51,010 nucleotides of DNA from Butyrivibrio sp. (lineage in GTDB: Bacteria > Bacillota > Clostridia > Lachnospirales > Lachnospiraceae), in the NCBI GenBank assembly GCA_024697425.1, contig JAILFT010000049.1:1-51010 (forward strand). Direction: 5' to 3'. This document shows, piece after piece, positions 20,001 to 25,899 of the stretch. The notes beneath the pieces are model-generated. The model had not been told where the DNA came from, made no database searches, and was given only the letters and a program-made list of their open reading frames with translations. Both the position numbers and the translations under genes were made by a program. How positions within the stretch are numbered: position 1 is the first letter of the stretch; each line of letters begins with the position of its first letter.

Positions 20001-20383
20001 TCAGCAATGACAAGAAGGTGCGCACAAAAGAGAGTCCTTATCTCGTATACGGAGCAGGACAGAGCGCAGTTCTTGAAGGCTTCTACAGATTTGTGGATGC
20101 AGGAAAAGATATCAGTAAGATGTCCGCAGCTATCAAGAAGGGCGTAACATATAACTTCCATAACGGAGATGAGATCATTCCTGTTAAGACTCAGGATATT
20201 CAGGTTTCGTATAAGGTTAAAGGCCAGAAAGACCCTGTATATCTGGGAGAAAATGATTTTGAGATCGTATCTGTTTCTCAGAACCGCTTCATTGGCACGG
20301 CAACAGTTGTTATCCGTGGTAAGAACGGATACGGAGGAACCAGGACCATTACCTTCAAGATCACCGCAGCAGGTATGCAATGA
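11039..20383 (+). CDS. Giant secreted InlB B-repeat surface protein (3114 aa)
   Basis: A very large secreted protein. Order of parts: signal peptide (MALALAAMLTVGSVPVDTVRA, cleavage near residue 28); a highly acidic Glu/Asp/Ser segment (30-140); about nineteen InlB B-type (Listeria-Bacteroides, Flg_new) repeats (about 140-1950), each with a TFDANGG strand and an F-x-GWY signature about 40-60 residues later; bacterial Ig-like domains (about 1950-2250); a chitobiase C-terminal-like module (IWYTTDGTEPEKNG, about 2250-2345); then YDG/MBG-like repeats with VTIKGKGNYT and AVIKGKGNYTGS (about 2380-3114). No LPXTG motif, transmembrane anchor or cell-wall-binding repeat is seen at the C-terminus, so attachment is unclear. 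Strong RBS GAGGAGGGG. The role is probably adhesion or scaffolding; no enzyme domain was recognised. A terminator follows. Confidence 0.9.
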   Translation: MRFKKLMALALAAMLTVGSVPVDTVRAADFSDEATVELSADAEESSDEAALELSDSEEGDAGQEVDAGQVTDPSEDPSVETGTGDAGESEDSQDELNEETSDTSEAEEAAEEATLEEEESALEVEPVIDEELPELFADASGMILDANGGKFSDGKSILKKSSPTYYLSDSDIPSREGYVFVGWFSTANCREDENLSDESYPRRLNETPAAGTTIYAGWTDDYYTVTYDMGDGYYRNSDTGYIRETSMVYKVPKTHRLGTGYGYYYPSEGNVYCNDESYSFDKWTDDSEQAVYPYSYELTGNVTIHANYKQDKYILTYHANYGENAYFSIYGYDDEGHSGYTNHEYKTERVSIGSSYTSKSVSTDKPSELKMTVPRMAFTDWYLNKECTESPTWYSDSACTQIWTPDSGSSYRYLKLTGDTELFAGWDSTNVILSFDPNGGYFCDSDTGNKKSLDKKEFGYPSGTTISYLSIYSPRNDNLHVRFTGWFDNKDCTGDPVFDPEGSYYYYLNDYTLNSDTTYYAGWEAVYNVITYDMNGGILTRYYDNVTGNYIYDAEITTIKYRTDDDNEPYRYPDSSYIAWPDGSKAFGGWYTQAVGGDEIKNIYNQKFTEDTTVYVHWIPVYTATFDANGGRIKTNGHYNDEDEYVYDYEEVVTYKTGSGGKLTSYPSDSNVCWWSDGAVSEAKVFEGWYLNGEKITDLYNHVPASNETIIAHWVPCYTVTFDANGGKIKVNGKWNTELQQTVYEYVDSVERKTKGNGTIYNYVSDYEVVWWSNGAVSEAMVCAGWYDANDESQTLISSISSYIPEGDTVLKAKFLTVRTVTFSANGGKIRIEHWDSSQQQTIYEEFDSVERKTNKKGLVENKPYDSYMIPPENSNSLFAGWYLQGDESKTLIDFSSFVPESNVTLLAYYRPIYTITFNANGGFIKENYYDTTGSATKELNTNAKGMLESTYYVGEYYVGHSDPKKTFEGWFTEATGGEKITELSSYVFSGNTTLYAHYSSLFEVIFDATGGQIRYWDEDEGEYAYASTRNYVTNREGKLNRHPYDYDVTRESYNFIGWYLEDTSTKIDDLSSYVFTKDTTLKAHWGKKCKVTFDAGSGKFTYYDEEQGKEVTASRATIQVNDRGHLDHYPSEPVLAGKSFLGWYTASGFKIDSLWDFQPADDVTLTARYQTPFSITFDGKGGTFTYYDEEQGKYISGVKTAVIKTRGEDNYISGLPSNVIPGDSTTVFDGWYIGDRKLTSNYNEFDKSLTVTARYVKYYTVTFISMGGYYEDYNGDKILAAQTVKVPVGKSLGEGIGELRDLQNEDENVEFAGWYLDTGFGDNSQINEESYIPTKNTTVYAYWAEVHDVVFEAGFFNDIEGTIEGTTSHTIVYKVRHGEKLRYVDGAGVPGVTFNMGDPFFLDGWFDVDDMTVSKVLLSDEEILNRVVDKDITYMAQITLGRDLSFHSNGGRFLSVREVVEGCGFYTVRITTDEYHASARGKEPVVVRDDDPEHPDVHWVFGGWFYDEECTTPANLYDLNKPGYDTIDLYAGWSQCYTLTFHSNKEGATFKNGKDTVVVKVVKGETFRYGDDNDDLDVVGGNPELKTKPDDSFASRGWYTNAECTEGFRLDVGGMDGIYGFIPTEDMDFYIKWHDYSDGVDVTFDANGGVFSSSKYWWYGYGEPRLDTEHKQWTVTVPKGITWGELESITNFPYSFDSRPAGMRYNNWKYSDKECANYIRDDVLIDNDITVYCAWYPKSGGNPGTPDTYNKVTYHACEGYYKIGSRRKKTISGQYKLYNATSNNGWYGFEAPKIDDDTKIFSGWYLDPERTIPYYDGHFRIQYNWGYYSYEIRFPQEVTDLYAGYSPSYQVEFNANGGYFDDDYDRYKDPAVKMRNRYIIETKLLPGQTVIISDIIKRIRRDGDMLFGGWYTDAACTPGKEAGIYAVDNDAELFKPTANTTLYAKWIPYEKPASVSIDGDKERNIDIGTSVKLTATVTPEDGQTVTGKVHWFIAYCEYDYEDGYVQQCAKLDEDGTVTGLSQGICDIYAEVNGIRSDTVRINISNTVVENNMVLDITGSIVMYSGGARTVKATITPENLADILGGSIKWSSDKPSVVSVTPSGDGSEAILTGGFSEGEATITAKLGEITRTFTVKVLTAVKLNREEIILSATQGASTTVQTTCISALGDSLSCTITTRDGSAYEGVTIEKSGAAVAEGDKSTQNWVIKVNKDLELEYPGEAVLTASVTGTDAMIYRHTSRITLNPRSQVGAVTVNIGKLYDSSYNNAASVAKGTKVLLYCETQDSDIWYTTDGTEPEKNGASSVLFTDAVVINGNTSIRAIGVKSGRRNSAVYRFDYVVEDWGDAEDYKEAFGNNIAEVPEDIWFVIGTMVYKEVGNGATTYSRTYTGSAITFNSDVKVFNGTERLIENRDYTLSYSNNINVAGIDAVKGTKSIAPVVTIKGKGNYTKNAAFRFTIEPASIHTAEITSEKVVAVAAGPKVKLSSVKPTVAFNGKKLTFGKDYDLKYYEGTDTTAAPIDAATTILKDAGKTYTIVLAEKAGSNFEEPVGTPENSRLKVTVVTIDSKDASVTMASKLKFGNDKGKAITVPYKAADYTAAELFDNNGEDKTPAGYVYVKGATKDAFTYGVDYTITLDEDSRSAGKHSFVISGTENGRITGTRTGTYTIAEEAGMSWKSVKVAGLLTSVEYTGKAVTLDDLFNAKDKTVTAHNKDALDADKWNGVTLYTTTTEKVGGKKVTKYHALKVYDATNPKGAVLDNTYDCVISYDNTGVVGKFDLIVIGINGLSGSMKKTITVKAYNLNDAKKGDGAKITVRAASTNYSKAGAKAEVEVKYGDRLLREGIDYTVSYKNNAKIVDNYNDLKPAARPTAVIKGKGNYTGSNATAYFNIFRVNAVDAITLSVSDVVYNPKGKSGYFLAVPKLMDNGKAVTAGKNKDVDAIAKYDYAYYYAEDTVLDDADKTLKSAGESLSASDDIPVGTLIRVTVTIHISNDKKVRTKESPYLVYGAGQSAVLEGFYRFVDAGKDISKMSAAIKKGVTYNFHNGDEIIPVKTQDIQVSYKVKGQKDPVYLGENDFEIVSVSQNRFIGTATVVIRGKNGYGGTRTITFKITAAGMQ

Positions 20384-20410
20384 TCCTTCATAAAACTATT
20401 CTACTAAAGG

Positions 20411-20440
20411 AGTCCGGGCCATCGTGCCCGGGCTTCTTTT
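20411..20440 (+). terminator. Rho-independent terminator after the giant gene
   Basis: CCGGGC (20414-20419) pairs with GCCCGG (20426-20431), followed by GCTTCTTTT. Confidence 0.8.
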
Positions 20441-20476
20441 GGCAGGTTCATTTGCAGGTTCCGGGAAATGCGGGTG

Positions 20477-20505
20477 TTATGTCCATCCGGTGGATGTGTT
20501 AGAAT
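20477..20505 (+). promoter_or_regulatory. Probable promoter of the LUD-domain gene
   Basis: TTATGT (20477-20482), a 17-bp spacer and an extended -10 TGTTAGAAT ending at 20505, about 30 bp before the start codon. Confidence 0.5.
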
Positions 20506-20535
20506 ATAAAGAAAAAAGACGGGGAGGTTACGTAT

Positions 20536-21165
20536 ATGAACGAGAATATTACAAAGAGAAACGAGCTTCTGGCCCAGACAGTGATCAAAGGCCTTGAGTC
20601 CAGGAACATGACCGGATACTATGCCTCAAGTGCCGATGAGGCCATGAAGATCGCTCTTAGCCTGATCCCTGAGGGCGGAAGCGTCGGCATGGGTGGCGCC
20701 ATGAGTGCCCACGAGATCGGTCTTGTGGATGCGGTCAAAAAAGGCAACTACAACTTCATAGATCGTGACGCGGCAGAGGATAAGAGAGCAGCAATGCTGG
20801 AAACCTACGATGCGGATGTATTCCTTGCAAGTACCAATGCCATGACCGAGGATGGTATCCTGGTGAACATCGATGGAAATTCCAACAGGGTTTCCGCAAT
20901 CGCTCAGGGCCCTAAGAAGGTTGTGTTCATCGTAGGAATGAACAAAGTCTGCAAGGATCTGGACGGCGCCATGAAGAGAGCAAGAAACGTGGCAGCTCCC
21001 ATCAACGCCCAGAGATTCGGGCTCAGCACTCCCTGTGCAAAGACAGGAGCCTGCATGGACTGCAAGTCCCCCGACACCATCTGCTGCCAGTTCCTGATCA
21101 CAAGATACTCCCGCCATAAAGACAGGATCCATGTTATCCTGGTGAATGACAATCTTGGATTCTGA
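20536..21165 (+). CDS. LUD-domain (DUF162, LutC/YkgG-like) protein
   Basis: A 209-residue cytosolic protein of the lactate-utilisation LutC/YkgG family. The signatures are GGSVGMGGAMS (about 51-61), VFLASTNAMTEDG and GNSNRVSAIAQGPKKV. The C-terminal Cys-rich segment (TPCAKTGACMDC and ICCQF) is typical of the stand-alone clostridial form and might bind metal or Fe-S. No lutA or lutB neighbours are present, so a lactate-oxidase role is not supported here and the function is unknown. The start has GGGGAGG about 8 nt upstream. It is separated from the HAD gene by 51 bp and may be co-transcribed with it. Confidence 0.9.
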   Translation: MNENITKRNELLAQTVIKGLESRNMTGYYASSADEAMKIALSLIPEGGSVGMGGAMSAHEIGLVDAVKKGNYNFIDRDAAEDKRAAMLETYDADVFLASTNAMTEDGILVNIDGNSNRVSAIAQGPKKVVFIVGMNKVCKDLDGAMKRARNVAAPINAQRFGLSTPCAKTGACMDCKSPDTICCQFLITRYSRHKDRIHVILVNDNLGF

Positions 21166-21216
21166 TAAATCGGACAATAAATAAACGCAACGGAATTAGA
21201 GGATAACAGTAATCAG

Positions 21217-21885
21217 ATGAGTAATAACGCTAAGAGCATGCCTGATATCAAGGCAGTAATCTTCGACCTTGACGGAACACTTACGGACACAGAAAAATAC
21301 TATCAGAAAGCCTGGCCAATGGCTCTTGAGCACTTTGGCTACAAGGTTGAACCATGGATGCCGCTTCAGTTGCGGTCTCTTGGCCGCCCCTTTGCGCCTC
21401 GGCAATTTAAGGAATGGTTCGGGGAAGACTTTGATTATAACGAGGTCCGTGAATATCGGAAGGCAATAGTAAAGGAAATGATGGGAGAGAGCGGGATCCC
21501 GCTTAAACCCGGGGCAAAAGAGATACTGGCCTGGCTTCGGGAGAATGGATACCTGACAGCTCTTGCCACCGCCAACAACTACGGCCGGGCGGAGCGCCTG
21601 CTTAAGGAGATAGGTCTTTTCGACAGCTTCGATAAGATTATCTGTGCCAATATGGTATCTCTGGGAAAGCCTGCTCCGGACATATATTCCTTCGCCTGCA
21701 AGGAGCTGGGGCTTGATCCTTCACAGACCTTTGCTGTTGAAGACTCACCAAACGGCGTGACCAGTGCTTATGGCGCCGGCTGCAATGTTATCATGGTTCC
21801 GGATCTTACGGAGCCGGACGAGGAGCTGGCGGGGAAGTTGTATGCGAGAGTTGATAAACTGATGGATATCACAGAGCTGCTTTGA
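21217..21885 (+). CDS. HAD-superfamily phosphatase/phosphomutase (beta-PGM-like)
   Basis: A 222-residue cytosolic HAD hydrolase. Motif I is VIFDLDGTLTD, holding the nucleophile Asp and acid/base Asp (about residues 13-23). An alpha-helical cap of subclass I follows. Motif II is LATANN, and motif III/IV is KPAPDIYSFACKELG then AVEDSPNGVTSAYGAG. The pattern fits beta-phosphoglucomutase or sugar-phosphate phosphatase subfamilies, but the substrate cannot be assigned. The ATG at 21217 has GAGG 13 nt upstream; a second in-frame ATG at 21238 would give a 215-residue form. It is convergent with prs, with a shared terminator between them. Confidence 0.88.
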   Translation: MSNNAKSMPDIKAVIFDLDGTLTDTEKYYQKAWPMALEHFGYKVEPWMPLQLRSLGRPFAPRQFKEWFGEDFDYNEVREYRKAIVKEMMGESGIPLKPGAKEILAWLRENGYLTALATANNYGRAERLLKEIGLFDSFDKIICANMVSLGKPAPDIYSFACKELGLDPSQTFAVEDSPNGVTSAYGAGCNVIMVPDLTEPDEELAGKLYARVDKLMDITELL

Positions 21886-21949
21886 TTTTCATTACTCATT
21901 AAACTAAATATCCGGATTGCTAAGAGCTAAAATGGTATATATGAAAGAG

Positions 21950-21982
21950 AAAGCCCACTACACTGATGCTGTAGTGGGCTTT
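21950..21982. terminator. Bidirectional terminator between the HAD gene and prs
   Basis: A perfect 13-bp stem AAAGCCCACTACA (21950-21962) with TGTAGTGGGCTTT (21970-21982), 7-nt loop. The A-rich and T-rich flanks suit both convergent genes. Confidence 0.9.
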
Positions 21983-22002
21983 GAATTTTAATTGATATTA
22001 CT

Positions 22003-23217
22003 TCAGGCTTTCTTCTCGGCTTCCATTGATGCCTTGAGCTCGCCGCTGTTGTAGCGCTCAATGATGCTGTTGATACGCTCAACGGGGTTGAGCAGATCGC
22101 TGATGGAAGCGTCGTGGTTAAGTGTATCGATAAGGTAAGCGATGTACTTACTCATATCGCAGCTGATATACCATTCTCTTGAGAGGAGCTCAGGGCTCTG
22201 ATATACCAGGTTTGTTGTCAGTACTCTGTCGATAACGCCGTCCTTGTAAGCCTGGTCGAACTCATCAAGTCCGTTGGTGAAAAGACCGAAGGTTGAGAAG
22301 GCGTAAATTCTTGCGGCCTTTCTCTCCTTGAGGGCTCTCGCTACATCGATCATGCTCTCGCCGGAGGAGATCATGTCATCTACGATGATAACAGACTTGC
22401 CTTCAACGCTGCTTCCCAGGAACTCGTGGGAGATGATGGGATTTCTGCCGTCGATAACCTGTGTATAGTCACGGCGCTTATAGAACATACCAACATCCAG
22501 ACCAAGTACGCTGGCAAGGTAGATTGCACGGCTCATTCCGCCCTCATCCGGGCTTATTACCATCATGTGCTCTGAATCGATCTTGAGGTCATCAACGTTT
22601 CGAAGGAGAGCCTTTATAAACTGATAAGTTGTGCGGACTGTCTCAAATCCGTTTAAAGGAATAGCATTCTGAACTCTGGCATCGTGGGCATCAAAGGTAA
22701 TGATATTGTCAACGCCCATGCTTACCAGCTCCTGAAGAGCGATAGCACAGTCAAGTGATTCTCTTGAACTTCTCTTGTGCTGTCTTGATTCATAGAGGAA
22801 AGGCATGATAACTGTGATCCTGCGGGCCTTTCCGCCTACGGCTGCAATGAGTCTCTTAAGATCCTGATAGTGATCGTCGGGAGACATATGATTTTCCTGA
22901 CCAAAAAGAGAATAGGTCTGTGAGTAGTTACAAACATCCACCAAAAGATACAGATCGTCACCTCTTACAGAGGTCTTGATAACTCCCTTGGCTTCACCGG
23001 TTCCGAATCTTGGAACCTCCGCATCAAGAATGTATGAGGGACGCTCATAGCCGGTAAAGGCAAGGCTGCCCTTGTGTTCATTTTCTCTTTCAGCTCTCCA
23101 CTTTACAAGATAATAATCAACCTTCTCTGCAAGTGGCTTAATACCTTTAAGAGGAATCATACCTAAGGAGCCTACAGGAATAGTCTCCAGATTACGTTTC
23201 TCTTCTCTTCTTGGCAT
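22003..23217 (-). CDS. prs: Ribose-phosphate pyrophosphokinase (PRPP synthetase), long form
   Basis: Makes PRPP from ribose-5-P and ATP for purine, pyrimidine, His, Trp and NAD synthesis. The protein has 404 residues, against about 315 for the common class I enzyme; the extra length is an N-terminal region of about 60-70 residues and a longer C-terminus. Recognisable motifs are PFLYESRQHKRSSRES (flexible catalytic loop region), ITFDAHDARVQNA (metal- and ribose-5-P-binding) and the PRPP-binding loop VIIVDDMISSGESMID (about 275-290). The stop codon of the upstream dnaI gene overlaps its start, so the two are probably co-transcribed. Confidence 0.93.
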   Translation of the reverse strand: MPRREEKRNLETIPVGSLGMIPLKGIKPLAEKVDYYLVKWRAERENEHKGSLAFTGYERPSYILDAEVPRFGTGEAKGVIKTSVRGDDLYLLVDVCNYSQTYSLFGQENHMSPDDHYQDLKRLIAAVGGKARRITVIMPFLYESRQHKRSSRESLDCAIALQELVSMGVDNIITFDAHDARVQNAIPLNGFETVRTTYQFIKALLRNVDDLKIDSEHMMVISPDEGGMSRAIYLASVLGLDVGMFYKRRDYTQVIDGRNPIISHEFLGSSVEGKSVIIVDDMISSGESMIDVARALKERKAARIYAFSTFGLFTNGLDEFDQAYKDGVIDRVLTTNLVYQSPELLSREWYISCDMSKYIAYLIDTLNHDASISDLLNPVERINSIIERYNSGELKASMEAEKKA

Positions 23218-24200
23218 TATTTAAGATCCTCGCTTTCTTTTTTGGCAAGCTTTTTAAGTCTGCGAATGTCCGGACCTGATATCTTCAGGAGTTTGTAGTT
23301 GCCTGTAACCCTTGAGAAAATTCGGTCCGAGTAAGTGTTTTGCAGCTGATCCAGTGCAAAATTGGTGGTAATGACTGTGGACTTCTTGCGCAGGTCCCTC
23401 TCATTGAGGAGAGAGAAGAGCTTGGACAGTACAAAATTGTTGACCATCTCAGTGCCCATGTCATCGATTATCAAAAGCTCACATTCGAGAAGCTCTCCGA
23501 AAACATTCTGGAAATCCTGTCTGCTCTCTCTGTTGAAGGTAACTTCACCCAGCAGTTCAAACAGACCTGTGGAGCTGAAATATATGACAGAATGGCCTTT
23601 TTTCAGCAGTTCGTCTGCGATGCATATTGATAGGAAGGATTTACCAGTCCCTACTGTACCATAAATGAATAGATTTTGGTAGTCGGAGTCAAAATTATTT
23701 ATAAAATCTTCAGCAGCCTTGACCGCACCGTTAAATCTGCTTAGATCATCGCCCTTGTAATAGTCCCTGGACATGATCCTGAAGTTGTTCTGCCTTGTCA
23801 GGGTGCGAAGATTGGATTTGTTGTAGAGGGTGTCCACGATCTTTTGTTTGAAGCAGTGGCACTTTTCATTGCCGATATATCCTGTGTCCTTGCAGTCGGG
23901 ACAGGTGTAGCCCATATCAAGGAAGTCTCTTGAGTAACCGGCCTGCACCAAGAGCATTTGTTTCTGTGCGGCTATCTGCGCCAGCTCTTTTGCCAGGTCT
24001 TCCTTGGGAAGAACTTCTCCGCGAAGAAGCCTCTTGCCGAATTCAACACTGGCAGTAGCGGTCCTGTCCTCCAGTTCCTTGTATCCCGGTACATTTTCGT
24101 ACACGCTTTGAAGGCGTTCCTCCAGCTCCTGTCTGTGAAGTGAACGCCTCTCTTCATATTCATGCATTATCGCATCGTACTGTGAATTGGTAAGTGCCAT
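23217..24200 (-). CDS. dnaI: DnaI/DnaC-type helicase loader ATPase
   Basis: An AAA+ ATPase that loads the replicative helicase, 327 residues. The N-terminal half has a coiled, charged region, then a zinc-binding cluster CPDC...CHCF (about 98-115). The C-terminal AAA+ domain has Walker A GTVGTGKS (about 181-188), Walker B LLIIDDMG (about 247-254), sensor 1 STVITTNF and an arginine-rich RIFSRVTGNY near the end. The zinc cluster plus AAA+ arrangement matches B. subtilis DnaI more than IstB, and no transposase is nearby. The RBS is a GGGGG run 6 nt before the ATG. Encoded downstream of dnaD with a 243-bp foldable spacer; it overlaps prs by 1 nt. Confidence 0.9.
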   Translation of the reverse strand: MALTNSQYDAIMHEYEERRSLHRQELEERLQSVYENVPGYKELEDRTATASVEFGKRLLRGEVLPKEDLAKELAQIAAQKQMLLVQAGYSRDFLDMGYTCPDCKDTGYIGNEKCHCFKQKIVDTLYNKSNLRTLTRQNNFRIMSRDYYKGDDLSRFNGAVKAAEDFINNFDSDYQNLFIYGTVGTGKSFLSICIADELLKKGHSVIYFSSTGLFELLGEVTFNRESRQDFQNVFGELLECELLIIDDMGTEMVNNFVLSKLFSLLNERDLRKKSTVITTNFALDQLQNTYSDRIFSRVTGNYKLLKISGPDIRRLKKLAKKESEDLK

Positions 24201-24225
24201 ATGGACCCCCGTGATTTATTCAGAT

Positions 24226-24248
24226 AGGAAACGCGTTAATCGTTTCCT
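24226..24248 (-). promoter_or_regulatory. Inverted repeat just upstream of dnaI
   Basis: AGGAAACG (24226-24233) and CGTTTCCT (24241-24248) form a perfect 8-bp palindrome around CGTTAAT, 26 bp before the dnaI start. It may be an operator or an RNA hairpin. Confidence 0.4.
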
Positions 24249-24302
24249 GCGCCGGCTTTCAATGTGAAGGATCATTTTGTCTGTGAAAAACCGATCGCAT
24301 TT

Positions 24303-24340
24303 TACTTATGTAAAACAAAATCGCCTGTTTTGCATAAGTA
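24303..24340. repeat. 15-bp imperfect inverted repeat in the dnaD-dnaI spacer
   Basis: TACTTATG and CATAAGTA (24303-24310, 24333-24340), one T-G wobble, then AAAACA and TGTTTT around the loop AAATCGCC. There is no clean T-tract on either side, so it is not a typical terminator. Confidence 0.6.
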
Positions 24341-24341
24341 T

Positions 24342-24443
24342 GGCCCTGTACGTGTTTCAGGGAAGGCTGATGCCGCCGCCGAACCAAAAGCACAGGGCCG
24401 AGCTTATGAATCTTCCCTTGCCCGATTCCCCAATCATGCAAGG
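24342..24443. other. Interleaved inverted repeats (possible pseudoknotted RNA) after dnaD
   Basis: GGCCCTGT (24342-24349) pairs with ACAGGGCC (24392-24399). AGGGAAG (24359-24365) pairs with CTTCCCT (24412-24418). CCTTGC (24416-24421) pairs with GCAAGG (24438-24443). The first two pairs interleave, as in a pseudoknot. No known RNA family was recognised. Confidence 0.35.
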
Positions 24444-25607
24444 TTAATTGTCCAGAAGCAGCTTCTCAAGTTCGTCCATATCAACGGTGTTATGTTCAAA
24501 CTGATTGAAGCGGTTCCGGTTGTCGCCCAGACGAATAGATGATTCGCCGGAGCGAAGCTTAGAGTCGATGGAAGATACGGAAGCCCGGGTTCTGGTTTTC
24601 TTGGCCAGATCCGCGGAATGCGTAGCATCTAAACCGGCAATATCCTCCCTTGTAACAACCTTATTCTTGTGCCAGTTTTGCAGAATACCGTCGCAGTACT
24701 TGAGACGGTTCTTCTGCACCGCTAAAACAGTGCGATCGCAGGCTTCCAGAATAATCTCCATCGAAAACCCCAACTCGTTACGCCACCTGTTGATAAAGGA
24801 TGTCTCCTTATCGGTAGGGTTGTTTTCCATACCCAGGGCCTTCATGATAGTGATGATATCACTGTCATATTTATAGGTTTCCGTGCGTGCCTGTTCCAGC
24901 GTTACGATGCCGTTCTGATTCCAGTTAATGGCAACCTTTTCCATGTAACGGAAATCAGTCTTATGATTATCGACGCAATACTGCATCAGATAGTCCAAAA
25001 GTTCGTCGGAGAACTTCAGCTCGTCACGGATGTAATAGACAATTGACATCTCGCTGGAGCTAAGAGGTCTTCCGAAATACTGCTCTGCAATTGCAAGGAG
25101 CTTGGCGCCCTCAGCCTGCTTGAATGCTCGAAGCTGAGCTGCACTGTAGCTTGGCCTGGATGCAACCTCTGTTACATTTCGCGTAGGAATGGCGGTAACA
25201 GAGGCGCTGGTCGCAGGCATAGGCGGCTGCACAACCTGCGGAGCGGGAGCGGTCACCGGAGTGATCACTGTATCGCCCCTGCGCCTGCCGTACTTCCTTG
25301 CGTTGGCGGAAGTAATATCCTCCATGTGGATTCCGGTCAGGTGCTGCGCACCGTCGTATTCAAGGCTTATAAGTCCCTTGTTCTCCCAGTATTTGAGAGC
25401 TCGCAGAACGTCCTTTTCTGTATGATTGAATTTATCCGCCAGAGCCGAAACACTGGTGGGTAAATTCGCACTCATCATACGCAGAAGAAAGAGGTAGATC
25501 TTAATCTGCGCATCATTAGCTTCTGACATGTATTCATCAATAAATATGTTGGAAACATTTGTTGAGTCCTCCCCATAGCCTGAACTAATAGATACTCTCC
25601 CCATCAT
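24444..25607 (-). CDS. dnaD: DnaD-domain primosomal protein
   Basis: A replication-initiation and restart protein, 387 residues, that remodels origin DNA and helps recruit the helicase with DnaI. The N-terminal winged-helix DnaD domain (about 25-105) includes QIKIYLFLLRMM and the recognition region VLRALKYWENKGLI. A Pro/Ala/Val linker (about 125-165) follows, then two DnaB_2/DnaD C-terminal modules: RPLSSSEMSIVYYIRDEL to IAINWNQNGI (about 185-250), and TSFINRWRNELGFSMEIILEAC to YCDGILQNWHKNKV (about 270-335). The last motif is the family's YxxxI-x(3)-W signature. Upstream lie an extended -10 promoter and a run of DnaA-box-like 9-mers. Confidence 0.9.
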   Translation of the reverse strand: MMGRVSISSGYGEDSTNVSNIFIDEYMSEANDAQIKIYLFLLRMMSANLPTSVSALADKFNHTEKDVLRALKYWENKGLISLEYDGAQHLTGIHMEDITSANARKYGRRRGDTVITPVTAPAPQVVQPPMPATSASVTAIPTRNVTEVASRPSYSAAQLRAFKQAEGAKLLAIAEQYFGRPLSSSEMSIVYYIRDELKFSDELLDYLMQYCVDNHKTDFRYMEKVAINWNQNGIVTLEQARTETYKYDSDIITIMKALGMENNPTDKETSFINRWRNELGFSMEIILEACDRTVLAVQKNRLKYCDGILQNWHKNKVVTREDIAGLDATHSADLAKKTRTRASVSSIDSKLRSGESSIRLGDNRNRFNQFEHNTVDMDELEKLLLDN

Positions 25608-25674
25608 AAACTTTCATCACCTGCTTTACTAAAAATCCGAAAAGAAAATTGTGTTTCCCGTCGGAACAATTCAG

Positions 25675-25703
25675 ATTATAGCATGGGGATTTTTAAAATG
25701 ATA
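25675..25703 (-). promoter_or_regulatory. Promoter of dnaD-dnaI-prs
   Basis: On the minus strand, an extended -10 TGCTATAAT (TATAAT at 25675-25680) lies about 68 bp before the dnaD ATG. The -35 is weak. An imperfect palindrome TGTTCC..GGAAACA lies just downstream (about 25652-25668). Confidence 0.55.
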
Positions 25704-25762
25704 TGGGTAAAAGTGACGAAGAAATCCAGTAAACACGGGAGGTTTAAGAATTTTATGTATTA

Positions 25763-25789
25763 TGTGGACAATGTGGATAACGTGGATTA
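25763..25789 (-). promoter_or_regulatory. Three abutting DnaA-box-like 9-mers
   Basis: Read on the minus strand, the 9-mers are TTGTCCACA (25763-25771), TTATCCACA (25772-25780, exact consensus) and TAATCCACG (25781-25789). They stand head to tail without a gap and next to an A/T-only tract (about 25786-25812). They lie about 155-180 bp upstream of the dnaD start. Confidence 0.65.
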
Positions 25790-25812
25790 TTTTTTATAAA
25801 AATAATATAAAC

Positions 25813-25845
25813 AAGTCCGGCTGTGGGTTTTATACAGCCGGACTT
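25813..25845. terminator. Terminator downstream of murC
   Basis: A perfect 12-bp stem AAGTCCGGCTGT (25813-25824) with its complement (25834-25845), 9-nt loop. On the minus strand it is followed by GTTTATATTATTTTT, which ends murC transcription. Confidence 0.85.
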
Positions 25846-25890
25846 TTCCACCAAAACTCATCTTGAAATTCTGTTTTCCAAGGGTGGAAA

Positions 25891-25899
25891 TGTGGATAA
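25891..25899 (-). promoter_or_regulatory. Exact DnaA box next to the murC stop
   Basis: TGTGGATAA on the plus strand is TTATCCACA on the minus strand, 3 bp from the murC stop codon. It is the second exact match in the murC-dnaD spacer. Confidence 0.55.

Noticed and set aside
11039-20383. LPXTG sortase anchoring of the giant protein
   Set aside because: The C-terminus ends ITFKITAAGMQ without LPXTG, hydrophobic helix or basic tail.
20536-21165. Part of a lactate-utilisation (lutABC) operon
   Set aside because: No lutA or lutB genes adjoin, and the stand-alone LUD protein with a Cys-rich end is common in clostridia.
23217-24200. IstB-type transposition helper
   Set aside because: The zinc cluster, the neighbouring dnaD and the absence of an IS21-type transposase point to a DnaI helicase loader.
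24259-24441. 60-codon minus-strand open frame between dnaD and dnaI
   Set aside because: No RBS, unusual composition and no recognisable motif. The region is better explained by its inverted repeats.
24342-24443. Possible SRP (4.5S) RNA or tmRNA in the dnaD-dnaI spacer
   Set aside because: The conserved SRP core (the GGAAGGAAGCAG-type loop) and the tmRNA tRNA-like end are both missing.
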